The notes under the pieces are model-generated. The model was not told the DNA's origin, made no database searches, and worked only from the letters and a program-made list of their open reading frames with translations. Positions 7,295 through 14,555 of a DNA stretch of 26,047 nucleotides are shown here, in pieces. The DNA is from DASRJG01 sp964647625 (lineage in GTDB: Bacteria; Acidobacteriota; Polarisedimenticolia; Polarisedimenticolales; DASRJG01), in the NCBI GenBank assembly GCA_964647625.1, contig CAZYHZ010000062.1, forward strand, positions 1-26,047, read 5' to 3'. The stretch's first letter is position 1. Every line of letters begins with the position of its first letter. Both the position numbers and the translations under genes were made by a program.

Positions 7295-7331
7295 GGCCCA
7301 TGCACGAACGTGCTGGGCCTTTTTTGTTTTT
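7295..7331 (+). terminator. Intrinsic terminator/attenuator before the siroheme gene
   Basis: The 5' arm is GGCCCA (7295-7300) plus GCACG (7302-7306), and the 3' arm is CGTGC (7309-7313) plus TGGGCC (7314-7319). They pair perfectly apart from a bulged T at 7301. A T-tract follows at 7320-7331, interrupted by one G. It ends only nine bases before the first enzyme ATG (7341) and lies 39 bases after the leader stop. It therefore terminates the leader transcript, not the upstream gene, which lies before the promoter. Segment 7288-7295 is complementary to the Cys codons at 7193-7200, and GCGGCC at 7293-7298 to GGCCGC at 7209-7214, giving alternative folds. Confidence 0.8.
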
Positions 7332-7340
7332 GGGGCCGAA

Positions 7341-7958
7341 ATGCCGGTAGCGAGCCCAAAATCGAACCAATCGCGCCTCTACCCGATCGGGCTTCTCCTC
7401 CACGGCAAGCGTTGTCTCGTCGTCGGCACGGGGCCGCTCGCACGAAAAAAAGCGGACGAGCTGCGCGACTGCGGCGCGCGGGTCGACGCGATTGCGACCG
7501 AGTTCGAACCGTCCGACCTCGCCGGGGCGCATCTGGTGGTCGTAGCCGGCGCCGGGCCGGAGCTGCAAGAGCGCGTGGCCCAGGCAGCCGAGGCGCGGGG
7601 CATCCCCTGCAACGTTCTGGACGTCAATCACCTGTGCACGTTCTACGCGCCGGCCGTGCTTCGCCGGGGGGCGCTGACGATCTCCGTCGCGACCGAGGGT
7701 AAGTCGCCGCTCCTTGCGGTCGCAGTCCGCGACCGGATCGCCGAGACGCTTCCGGACGCGGTCGGACCCGCGCTGGAGCTTCTGGACGAGGGGCGCCGGC
7801 TGGCGCGCGCACGCTATCCGGACGATTTCGAAGCGCGCGTTGCGGCGCTTCGGGCTCTGCTGTCGCCGGCCGCGTTCGAGTCGATCGTTGCCGGACATTT
7901 CGTGGAATTCGAGAGGCACTGGGAATCATGGAAAACCGAGCTGTCCGCCAAAGCATGA
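7341..7958 (+). CDS. sirC: Precorrin-2 dehydrogenase/sirohydrochlorin ferrochelatase (Met8/CysG N-terminal type)
   Basis: 205 residues. The Rossmann fold begins 'LYPIGLLLHGKRCLVVGTGPLARKKADEL', with the NAD-binding glycines at 29-31 (GTG). The family's central 'IPCNVLDVNHLCTFYAPAVLRRGALTISVATEGKSPLLA' is present, corresponding to the NVVD/STGGKSP region. It oxidises precorrin-2 to sirohydrochlorin with NAD and may insert iron, giving siroheme for the sulfite reductase four genes downstream. The C-terminal part is helical, as in Met8p. The ATG follows the attenuator T-tract; GGGG at 7332-7335 could serve as a weak ribosome-binding site. The stop overlaps the SUMT start (ATGA). Confidence 0.88.
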   Translation: MPVASPKSNQSRLYPIGLLLHGKRCLVVGTGPLARKKADELRDCGARVDAIATEFEPSDLAGAHLVVVAGAGPELQERVAQAAEARGIPCNVLDVNHLCTFYAPAVLRRGALTISVATEGKSPLLAVAVRDRIAETLPDAVGPALELLDEGRRLARARYPDDFEARVAALRALLSPAAFESIVAGHFVEFERHWESWKTELSAKA

Positions 7959-8797
7959 AGCCCGCCCGCCCCGCCCTGTTCAGGCTGGGGAGGCTCGTCC
8001 GGGCCTCGGCACCGCTCGCTCGCGGGGTCGTCAGCCTGGTCGGCGCCGGACCCGGCGATCCGGGATTGTTGACGCTCAAGGCCGCAAGACGACTGAGCGA
8101 GGCGGACGTCGTCTTCTACGACGCGCTCGTCTCCGATGCCGTGCTCGCTCTGTGCCGCCCCGGCATACGCCTCGTTCCGGTCGGCAAGAGGCGCGGCGTC
8201 GTCACGATGGCGCAAGACGACATCGTCGTAGCCCTCGCCCGGGAAGCCGTCCGCGGTCTCGCCGTGGTGCGCCTCAAGGGCGGCGATCCGTTCGTGTTCG
8301 GCCGCGGCGGGGAAGAAGCGCTCGGGCTGCTCGAGCACGGCGTCCCCTTCGAGATCGTTCCGGGCGTCACGTCGGGCGTCGCGGCGCCCGCCCTCGCGGG
8401 AATCCCCGTGACCCACCGAGGGGTGAGCAGCTCGGTGGCGTTCGTCACAGCTCACGACCTTGGATCGACGGACGCCGGCGAACGGGTGCGCGAGAGGTTG
8501 ATCCACCTGGCGCAAGGGGCCGACACGCTCGTGATATTCATGGCGGGAGGCACACTCGCCGGCGTCCGCGAAGCCTTGCTTCACGCCGGGCTTTCCGGTG
8601 AGACGCCGGCGGCGGTCATCGAAAGCGGCTCGACGCCTCGCGAGCGCGCCGCCGCCGGCACGCTCGACGGCCTGGTGTCGCTTCGCGCCACGGCGGCCTC
8701 GGGTCCCGTCCTCGTCGTGATCGGGAACAGCGTCGGACTGCGAGAACGCCTGCGCGAGGCGCCGCGCCGGGAGGACACGGTGAGCGCCCATGGTTAG
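7955..8797 (+). CDS. cobA: Uroporphyrinogen-III C-methyltransferase (SUMT)
   Basis: 280 residues from the ATG at 7955, whose ATGA overlaps the stop of the dehydrogenase. An in-frame ATG at 7928 would add nine residues and has an AGAGG upstream, so it cannot be excluded. The signature 'VVSLVGAGPGDPGLLTLKAA' binds S-adenosylmethionine. 'VVRLKGGDPFVFGRGGEE', 'PGVTSGVAAPALAGIPVTHRG' and 'VIFMAGG' complete the SUMT family pattern. It methylates uroporphyrinogen III twice to make precorrin-2. With the preceding enzyme it rebuilds the two activities of the fused CysG of enterobacteria, here as separate genes. The C-terminus overlaps cysH by 8 bases. Confidence 0.93.
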   Translation: MKPARPALFRLGRLVRASAPLARGVVSLVGAGPGDPGLLTLKAARRLSEADVVFYDALVSDAVLALCRPGIRLVPVGKRRGVVTMAQDDIVVALAREAVRGLAVVRLKGGDPFVFGRGGEEALGLLEHGVPFEIVPGVTSGVAAPALAGIPVTHRGVSSSVAFVTAHDLGSTDAGERVRERLIHLAQGADTLVIFMAGGTLAGVREALLHAGLSGETPAAVIESGSTPRERAAAGTLDGLVSLRATAASGPVLVVIGNSVGLRERLREAPRREDTVSAHG

Positions 8798-9521
8798 GCC
8801 GGAGCCGGCTCCGTCTCGCGTCGTCCCGGATCTCGAGGGATCGAGCGCGTCGGGCGCCATTCGCTGGGCACTCGAGCGGTACCACCCGCATGTCGCCTTC
8901 GCCTCGAGCTTCGGAGCCGAGGACGTCGTCGTCACCGATTTGCTTCTCGCACAGCGCCCCGATGCGCGCATCTTCACGCTCGACACCGGCCGGCTTCACG
9001 AGGAGACCCACGAGCTCGCCGCGCAGACGCGTGCCCGCTACGGGGTCGCGATCGAGACGCTGCTACCCGACGCCCCCGCGATCGAATCGCTCGTCGCGGC
9101 CAAAGGACCGTTCTCGTTCCGCGAGAGCGTCGATAACCGGAAAGAGTGCTGCGCGCTACGCAAGGTCGAACCACTTCGAAGAGCGCTTCGCGATTGCGAC
9201 CTCTGGATCACGGGATTGCGGCGCGAGCAGTCGATCACGCGCTCGGCCCTGCGCAAGCTCGAGTGGGACGACGCGTTCGGCCTCTGGAAGCTGAACCCGC
9301 TCGCCGACTGGAGCGAATCGCAGGTCTGGGATTACATCTACGAGCACGAGCTTCCCTACAACGCGCTGCACGATCGCGGATACCGGTCGATCGGGTGCGC
9401 CCCGTGCACGCGGGCCGTCGGCCCCGGCGAGGACGTTCGCGCCGGCCGCTGGTGGTGGGAGCGACCGGAGCACAGGGAATGCGGAATCCACGCCCACCGC
9501 GGCGAAGGAGGCCCAAGATGA
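8790..9521 (+). CDS. cysH: Adenylyl-sulfate (APS) reductase, iron-sulfur type CysH
   Basis: 243 residues. The adenylate-binding N-terminus contains 'VAFASSFGAEDVVVTDLLL' and 'IFTLDTGRLHEETHEL'. The paired Cys120-Cys121 in 'RKECCALRKVEPL' and Cys203/Cys206 in 'IGCAPCTRAV' ligate the 4Fe-4S cluster that distinguishes APS reductases from cluster-less PAPS reductases. C231 in 'ECGIH' is the catalytic cysteine, which attacks sulfate sulfur. The enzyme reduces APS to sulfite and AMP with thioredoxin as donor. It starts within the SUMT coding end (8-base overlap), and its own stop overlaps the sulfite reductase ATG (ATGA). The presence of this enzyme removes the need for APS kinase, which fits the truncated kinase at the end of cysN. 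Confidence 0.95.
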   Translation: MVRPEPAPSRVVPDLEGSSASGAIRWALERYHPHVAFASSFGAEDVVVTDLLLAQRPDARIFTLDTGRLHEETHELAAQTRARYGVAIETLLPDAPAIESLVAAKGPFSFRESVDNRKECCALRKVEPLRRALRDCDLWITGLRREQSITRSALRKLEWDDAFGLWKLNPLADWSESQVWDYIYEHELPYNALHDRGYRSIGCAPCTRAVGPGEDVRAGRWWWERPEHRECGIHAHRGEGGPR

Positions 9522-11236
9522 CACACGGAGCGGCCGAGCCCGGACAGCCGAGCGCCAACGAGCGGCTCAAGGAATCGGACCCGACGCTCGGCGGAACGAT
9601 CGCGACGACGCTGCGGGATGCCGCTGTCGATCGGTTCTCGTCCGATGATTCTTACTTCCTGAAGTTCCACGGGATCTACCAGCAAGATGACCGCGACGTC
9701 CGCAAGACTCGGAAGGACTTCATCTTCATGGTGCGCTGCCGGATTCCCGGCGGCGCCGTCACGCCGTCCCAGTACCTCGCGTGCGACGAGCTGGCCGACC
9801 GGTACGGCAATGGGACGCTTCGCGTGACGTCCCGCCAGGGCCTCCAGTTCCACGGTGTGGTCAAGAACGGATTGGGACCGCTCGTGAAGTCGGTCCACGA
9901 CACCCTTCTGACCACTCTCGCCGCTTGCGGCGACGTCAACCGCAACGTGATGTCCCCTGCAACGCCGCCGCAAGACGCGTTCGAGCTGCGGGTCCAGGCC
10001 GACGCGCGTGCGGTCGCATCGGCGTTGGCGCCGACGACCGGCGCCTATCACTCGATCTGGGTCGACGGCCATCAGCTCGATCTCGACACCGACGGCGGGG
10101 ACACGCCCTCGAATGCGCCCATCGACCCGCTCTACGGGCCGACCTACCTGCCGAGGAAATTCAAGCTGGCGTTCGTCATTCCTCCCCGGAACGACGTGGA
10201 CATCTACACGAACTGCTGCGGGTTCATCGCGATCCGGAACCGCTCGGGGGCGCTGTCGGGCTACGTGCTGACGGCCGGCGGCGGGATGGGACGCACCGCC
10301 AAGAACCCGGAGACCTTTCCGCGCCTCGCCGACATCATCGGATTCCTGCCGCCCGAGACGGTCGTCGACGTCGCGCGCGGTGTGCTGACCATCCACCGCG
10401 ACTTCTCGGACCGGTCGAACCGAAAGCACGCTCGGCTGAAGTACGTGCTCGAGGAGCGCGGCGCGTCCTGGTTCCGTGACGAGCTGGCCCGCCGCACCGG
10501 GGTTTCGCTCGCCGAGCCGCCGCCTTTCCGATTCGCCATCGAGGGCGACCCCGTCGATTGGCACCGCCAGGCCGACGGCCGGCTCTTCCTCGGCGTCTTC
10601 GTCGAGATGGGGCGCATTCGCGACCGCGAGCGCATCCAGCTCAAAACCGCGCTTCGGAAGGTGATCGAGCGGTACCGTCCCGAGATCCGGCTGACCCCGG
10701 GCAGCAACGTGATCCTCGCGGGAATCGAGCCCCAACTCCGGGAAGAGATCAACGATCTCCTGCGGGCGCACGGCGTGCACGTCGGCGCGCAGGGAAGCGT
10801 CCTGCGGCGCGCGTCGATGGCCTGCGTCGCCTTGCCGACCTGCGGCCTCGCGGTCGCGGAGTCCGAGCGCTACCTGCCCTCGCTTCTCGTCCAGATCGAA
10901 TCCTCCTTGGCCGATGCCGGCCTCGCCGGCGAGGACATCGCGATCCGCATGACCGGCTGTCCCAACGGGTGCGCGCGCCCGTACACGGCCGAGATCGGCT
11001 TCGTCGGCCGGTCGCTCGGACTCTACGAGATCTGGCTCGGAGGCGACGCGACGGGAACGCGGCTCAACCGGCTGTACAAGGACGGCGTCAAGGACCACGA
11101 CATCGCCGGCCTACTGCGGCCGCTGTTCGATCGCTTCGCCGCCGAGCGGTCCGAGGGCGAGCGATTCGGCGACTGGTGCGCGCGATCGCTCTGGAGCCAC
11201 GCTCCGGCCGTCCTCAGGCAGGCGGCCCATGGATAA
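9518..11236 (+). CDS. cysI: Assimilatory sulfite reductase, siroheme-[4Fe-4S] haemoprotein (CysI/Sir type)
   Basis: 572 residues from the ATG that overlaps the cysH stop; GGAG lies upstream at 9507-9510. The frame is open much further upstream but this overlaps cysH, so the internal start is preferred. Two nitrite/sulfite reductase half-domains are seen, with the ferredoxin-like 'NGTLRVTSRQGLQFHGV' near residue 107. The siroheme/cluster ligands are C436 and C442 in 'ASMACVALPTCGLAVAESERYLP', and C481 and C485 in 'TGCPNGCARPYTAEIGFVGRS'. These motifs are those of sulfite rather than nitrite reductases. It reduces sulfite to sulfide with six electrons. The flavoprotein partner (CysJ) is absent here, so electrons probably come from ferredoxin or a partner elsewhere. 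Confidence 0.95.
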   Translation: MTHGAAEPGQPSANERLKESDPTLGGTIATTLRDAAVDRFSSDDSYFLKFHGIYQQDDRDVRKTRKDFIFMVRCRIPGGAVTPSQYLACDELADRYGNGTLRVTSRQGLQFHGVVKNGLGPLVKSVHDTLLTTLAACGDVNRNVMSPATPPQDAFELRVQADARAVASALAPTTGAYHSIWVDGHQLDLDTDGGDTPSNAPIDPLYGPTYLPRKFKLAFVIPPRNDVDIYTNCCGFIAIRNRSGALSGYVLTAGGGMGRTAKNPETFPRLADIIGFLPPETVVDVARGVLTIHRDFSDRSNRKHARLKYVLEERGASWFRDELARRTGVSLAEPPPFRFAIEGDPVDWHRQADGRLFLGVFVEMGRIRDRERIQLKTALRKVIERYRPEIRLTPGSNVILAGIEPQLREEINDLLRAHGVHVGAQGSVLRRASMACVALPTCGLAVAESERYLPSLLVQIESSLADAGLAGEDIAIRMTGCPNGCARPYTAEIGFVGRSLGLYEIWLGGDATGTRLNRLYKDGVKDHDIAGLLRPLFDRFAAERSEGERFGDWCARSLWSHAPAVLRQAAHG

Positions 11237-12041
11237 TCTGTCCCGCATCGAAAGCCGCTCGATCTACGTCCTTCGAGAGGCTTACGCCAAGCTCGACCGC
11301 CTCGCGATGCTCTGGAGCATCGGCAAGGATTCGACCGTGCTTCTGTGGCTCGCGCGCAAGGCTTTCTTCGGGCACGTGCCGTTCCCCCTCGTTCACGTGG
11401 ACACCTCGTTCAAGATCCCGAGCATGATCGAGTATCGCGACCGGCTGTGCCGCGAATGGAACCTGAAGCTCGTCGTCGGAACGAACCACGCCGCCCTGCG
11501 CGACCGCCTCACGTTCCCGGACGGACAGGCGACCCGCGTCGCCTGCTGCGGCCGCCTCAAGAGAGACGCCCTCCAGCACGTCCTCGACGAGCACGGCTAC
11601 ACCGGCGTGATCGTCGGCGTCCGCCGGGATGAGGACGCCACACGAGCCAAGGAGCGCTACTTCAGCCCCCGCGACGAGCGCATGGAATGGAACGTCGCCG
11701 ACCAGCCGCCCGAGCTGTGGGACCAGTTCAAGACCGATTTCCCGGCGGGAACCCACATCCGCGTGCATCCCCTGCTCGACTGGACCGAGCTCGACATCTG
11801 GGAATACATCGAGCGCGAGGACATCCCGGTCATTCCCCTCTACTTCGCAGACGCCTCGGGCAAGCGCTATCGCAGCCTCGGGTGCCACCCCTGCACGTTT
11901 CCGATCGCGTCTCGCGCGCGCTCCGTACGCGACATCATCGAAGAGCTACGTCACACCAAGTCCCCCGAGCGCGCCGGCCGCGCGCAGGATGGAGAATCCG
12001 AGCATGCGTTCGAGGCCCTACGCCGCGACGGCTACATGTGA
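11229..12041 (+). CDS. cysD: Sulfate adenylyltransferase subunit 2
   Basis: 270 residues, starting inside the sulfite reductase tail (8-base overlap). The ATP-pyrophosphatase loop is 'LAMLWSIGKDSTVLLWLARK' with S30-x-G-K-D-S35. Family hallmarks 'FPLVHVDTSFKIPSMIEYRDRL', 'ERYFSPRDERMEWN', 'VHPLLDWTELDIWEYIEREDIPVIPLYFA' and 'YRSLGCHPCTFPI' are all present. With CysN it couples ATP and GTP hydrolysis to form adenylyl sulfate (APS) from sulfate. Length is slightly shorter than the roughly 300-residue enterobacterial enzyme. The cysN start follows four bases after its stop. Confidence 0.95.
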   Translation: MDNLSRIESRSIYVLREAYAKLDRLAMLWSIGKDSTVLLWLARKAFFGHVPFPLVHVDTSFKIPSMIEYRDRLCREWNLKLVVGTNHAALRDRLTFPDGQATRVACCGRLKRDALQHVLDEHGYTGVIVGVRRDEDATRAKERYFSPRDERMEWNVADQPPELWDQFKTDFPAGTHIRVHPLLDWTELDIWEYIEREDIPVIPLYFADASGKRYRSLGCHPCTFPIASRARSVRDIIEELRHTKSPERAGRAQDGESEHAFEALRRDGYM

Positions 12042-12045
12042 TCCG

Positions 12046-13575
12046 GTGAGCCAGATGAGGGTCGTGATCGTCGGCCACGTCGATCACGGCAAATCGACGC
12101 TCGTCGGCCGGCTGATGCACGACACCGGCTCGCTCCCCGAAGGCAAGCTCGAGCAGCTGCACCGGTCCGCCGCGAGCCGCGGAGCGCCGTTCGAGTGGGC
12201 CAACGTCATGGACGCGCTCCAATCCGAGCGCGATCAGAACATCACGATCGATGCGGCGCAGATCTGGTTTCGCACGCCGCGGCGCGAGTACGTGCTCATC
12301 GACACCCCCGGGCACGAGGAGTTCCTGAAGAACATGGTGACCGGGGCGTCGGGTGCGGATGCCGCGCTGCTCCTCATCGACGCCCGGGAGGGCGTCTGCG
12401 AGAACACGCGCCGCCACGGCTACCTCCTCGGCCTTCTCGGAATCCGCGAGGTCGTCGTGATCGTCAACAAGATGGACCTCGTGCAGTTCGACGAGGCCCG
12501 GTTCCGCCAGATCGAGGCGGAATACTTCACCTGGCTGCAATCGGTCGGCGTGTCGCCGCGCGCCTTCGTTCCCGTGGCCGCACGGCACGGCGACAACATT
12601 GCCTCGGCGGGTGAGAACATGCCCTGGTACGGCGGCCCGACGCTGCTCCACGCGCTGGACGCCATGAAGACTCCGCCGCGCCTGCTCGGCCGTCCACTGC
12701 GGTTTCCGGTCCAGGACGTCTACCGGTTCGACGACCGCAGGATCCTCGCCGGCCGTATCGAGAGCGGAACCCTGCACGTGGGCGACCGGCTCGTGTTTTC
12801 ACCCTCGGGGAAGACGAGCGTCGTTCGTTCGATCGAGCGTTGGAGCGCGCCCGTGACGGATGAGGCGCACGAGGGCGAGTGCGTCGGGATCACGCTGACG
12901 GAACAGGTCTTCGTCGAGCGCGGCTGCATCGCCGCGCGGGAGAGCGCTCGCCCGAAAGAGCACACCGCCATCCCGGCGCGGATCTTCTGGCTCGGCACGC
13001 GGCCGCTTCACCCTGGAAGGGTTTACAAGCTCAAGCTCGCCACGACCGAGGCGGAGTGCGAGATCGCAACCGTCGACAACGTCATCGACGCCTCGACGCT
13101 TGTCTCCGTCGAAGGCAAGCCTTCCGATGGCGCGGTGCCGCGCCACGCGGTGGCGGACGTCACCTTGCGCGTCCGCAAGCCCATAGCCTTCGACGCGTTC
13201 GACGACGTCGCGGGCACCGGTCGGTTCGTGATCGTCGACGGCTACGACGTCGCGGGTGGCGGGATCGTCCTCGCCGATCCTCATGGCCCGTTGGTCAGCG
13301 CCGCACCCAACGGCCGAAGACAATCGGAACGCAACGGCCACGGGGGGCTCGTCTTCTGGCTGAGCGGCCCGGCCGGGTCCGGGAAGAGCCCGGTCGCCGC
13401 CGAGCTGGAGCGCGAGCTGATCAGCCGCGGGCATCGGTTCGTGGAGGTGCGCGTCGATGACCGTCTCCCCGTGGCGGAGTCCGTCAGCAAGATCCTTGAC
13501 GACCTGGCCGACGCTTCACTCGTTGAATCACGGTATCGAGGGTCGCGAGGAATCGCGAGCGGTCGCGTGCGCTGA
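12046..13575 (+). CDS. cysN: Sulfate adenylyltransferase subunit 1 with truncated C-terminal APS-kinase-like remnant
   Basis: 509 residues from GTG 12046; an ATG at 12055 is also possible. The GTPase has G1 'GHVDHGKST' (residues 10-18), G3 'DTPGHEEFLKNMVTGAS' and G4 'NKMD', then EF-Tu-like beta-barrels to about residue 420. G1 is GHVDHGK rather than the common GSVDDGK, so it is a divergent CysN. At 435-460 a second P-loop begins: 'LVFWLSGPAGSGKSPVAAELE' with Walker A G441-K447-S448 followed by P449. This matches the start of CysC APS kinase, as in CysNC/NodQ fusions. Only about 70 residues remain; the DGDN motif and the rest are missing. The 3' end overlaps the opposing yaiI gene by 92 bases. 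CysN activates CysD by GTP hydrolysis. Confidence 0.93.
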   Translation: MSQMRVVIVGHVDHGKSTLVGRLMHDTGSLPEGKLEQLHRSAASRGAPFEWANVMDALQSERDQNITIDAAQIWFRTPRREYVLIDTPGHEEFLKNMVTGASGADAALLLIDAREGVCENTRRHGYLLGLLGIREVVVIVNKMDLVQFDEARFRQIEAEYFTWLQSVGVSPRAFVPVAARHGDNIASAGENMPWYGGPTLLHALDAMKTPPRLLGRPLRFPVQDVYRFDDRRILAGRIESGTLHVGDRLVFSPSGKTSVVRSIERWSAPVTDEAHEGECVGITLTEQVFVERGCIAARESARPKEHTAIPARIFWLGTRPLHPGRVYKLKLATTEAECEIATVDNVIDASTLVSVEGKPSDGAVPRHAVADVTLRVRKPIAFDAFDDVAGTGRFVIVDGYDVAGGGIVLADPHGPLVSAAPNGRRQSERNGHGGLVFWLSGPAGSGKSPVAAELERELISRGHRFVEVRVDDRLPVAESVSKILDDLADASLVESRYRGSRGIASGRVR

Positions 13576-13954
13576 ACGGCGGCGGGCCTCCCGCCACCTC
13601 GCCCATGGCGCGCAGCTGATCCATCAGCGCGCGCTGCGCGATCGCGTCTCCGATCGAGTCTTCGGTGAATTCCTTGCCCGTCGGAGAGATGACCGAGGCG
13701 CCCTTCCGGAGCGCGCGATCCGCGAGCGGGATATCGGCCGTGACGACCAGGTCGCCTTCGGCCGCGCGCTCGGCGATCCAGTCGTCGGCGGCGTCGAATC
13801 CTTGCTTGACGCGGACGAACTCCACGCGCCCAGGGGCTTGCGTGCGCAGGGCCCCACAGAAGACCACGTAGACCTTGAGCCCGTAGCGCAGCGCGACCTT
13901 GTAGGCCTCGTCCTTGACGGGGCAGGCGTCGCCGTCCACGAAGATGTCGAGCAT
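13484..13954 (-). CDS. yaiI: YaiI/YqxD (DUF188) family protein
   Basis: 156 residues. The N-terminus 'MLDIFVDGDACPVKDEAYKVA' carries the conserved acidic D-x-DACPVK motif of the DUF188 family, and 'DLVVTADIPLADRAL' and 'PTGKEFTEDSIGDAIAQRALMDQLR' complete the pattern. The family has a PIN-like acidic fold and is suspected to be a nuclease, but its activity is not established. The start abuts the stop of the upstream TusA-like gene (13955). The 3' end runs into the cysN tail on the opposite strand by 92 bases. It appears to have replaced the missing part of a cysN-fused kinase. Confidence 0.92.
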   Translation of the reverse strand: MLDIFVDGDACPVKDEAYKVALRYGLKVYVVFCGALRTQAPGRVEFVRVKQGFDAADDWIAERAAEGDLVVTADIPLADRALRKGASVISPTGKEFTEDSIGDAIAQRALMDQLRAMGEVAGGPPPFSARDRSRFLATLDTVIQRVKRRPGRQGSC

Positions 13955-14551
13955 CTACATGAAGTTCCGCGTGTGGAGCGCCGACAGCGCCTCGGCCTCG
14001 TGCTCGCCGAAGCCGAGCTTCTGAAGCCTCTGCCGCCGGGCGTGGTCCATGTCGCGCTGCAGCTTCAAGACGCGCTCGAATCCGGACGCGATTGCCTGCG
14101 GCTCCCACGATCCCGCGGCCAGAACGACCAGGGAGTCGAACACTTCCTCGTTCAGCCCTGCCGTGTCCTGGAGCGCATCGTGCCGGCGCTCCACGGCGGC
14201 GGCGAGCCGAGGACGGAGCCCGGGGTCGGTATCGAGATGGCGGCGCAGGTGAGCCAGGCCGAACGGGTCGGGCGAGCCGGCGCTGACGGCGCCCCGCCAT
14301 CGCCCGGTGTCGGCAGCGCCCCGCGTGATGCGGACGACCGGAGACGCCGCGTCCGCGGCGGAGAGGACCTCGACGGCATCACCTTGCGCCCGGCACCAGC
14401 CGCGGAGGTGCACCGCCAGCTCGGCATGGCCGCCGTAGACGTCCAACCGTCCGCCCACCGGCAAGCCCCGCAGCGCGTGCTTCACGAGCAAGTGCCCGCC
14501 GCGATCGAGGCCGAGGTAGCCGAGGTCGATTCGCGCCGGGCCGTCTTTCAT
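13955..14551 (-). CDS. TusA/SirA-like protein lacking the catalytic Cys
   Basis: 198 residues. The first 65 residues resemble TusA sulfurtransferase: 'ARIDLGYLGLDRGGHLLVKHAL', 'LPVGGRLDVYGGHAELAVHLRGWCRAQGDAVEV'. The normal 'C-P-x-P' motif in helix 1 is replaced by L-D-R-G, so persulfide carriage at that site is not possible. Cys53 in 'GWCRAQG' is in the position of the usual conserved 'WC..GH'. The C-terminal 125 residues, 'DPFGLAHLRRHLDTDPGLRPRLAAAVE' onward, are helical and I do not recognise them. It lies between yaiI and the PhnD-like gene. Start chosen because it follows the upstream stop by four bases. It may bind a partner rather than transfer sulfur. Confidence 0.7.
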   Translation of the reverse strand: MKDGPARIDLGYLGLDRGGHLLVKHALRGLPVGGRLDVYGGHAELAVHLRGWCRAQGDAVEVLSAADAASPVVRITRGAADTGRWRGAVSAGSPDPFGLAHLRRHLDTDPGLRPRLAAAVERRHDALQDTAGLNEEVFDSLVVLAAGSWEPQAIASGFERVLKLQRDMDHARRQRLQKLGFGEHEAEALSALHTRNFM

Positions 14552-14555
14552 CCGG

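Noticed and set aside
7295..7331. Terminator of the upstream OB-fold gene
   Set aside because: A promoter and the leader ORF lie between that gene's stop and the hairpin, so the hairpin belongs to the leader transcript.
9146..9517. Longer N-terminus of the sulfite reductase
   Set aside because: It lies within cysH and has no family similarity; the ATGA at 9518 fits coupling.
9356..11098. Minus-strand 580-codon open frame over the sulfite reductase
   Set aside because: Mirror frame; the plus strand has all siroheme and cluster motifs and operon overlaps.
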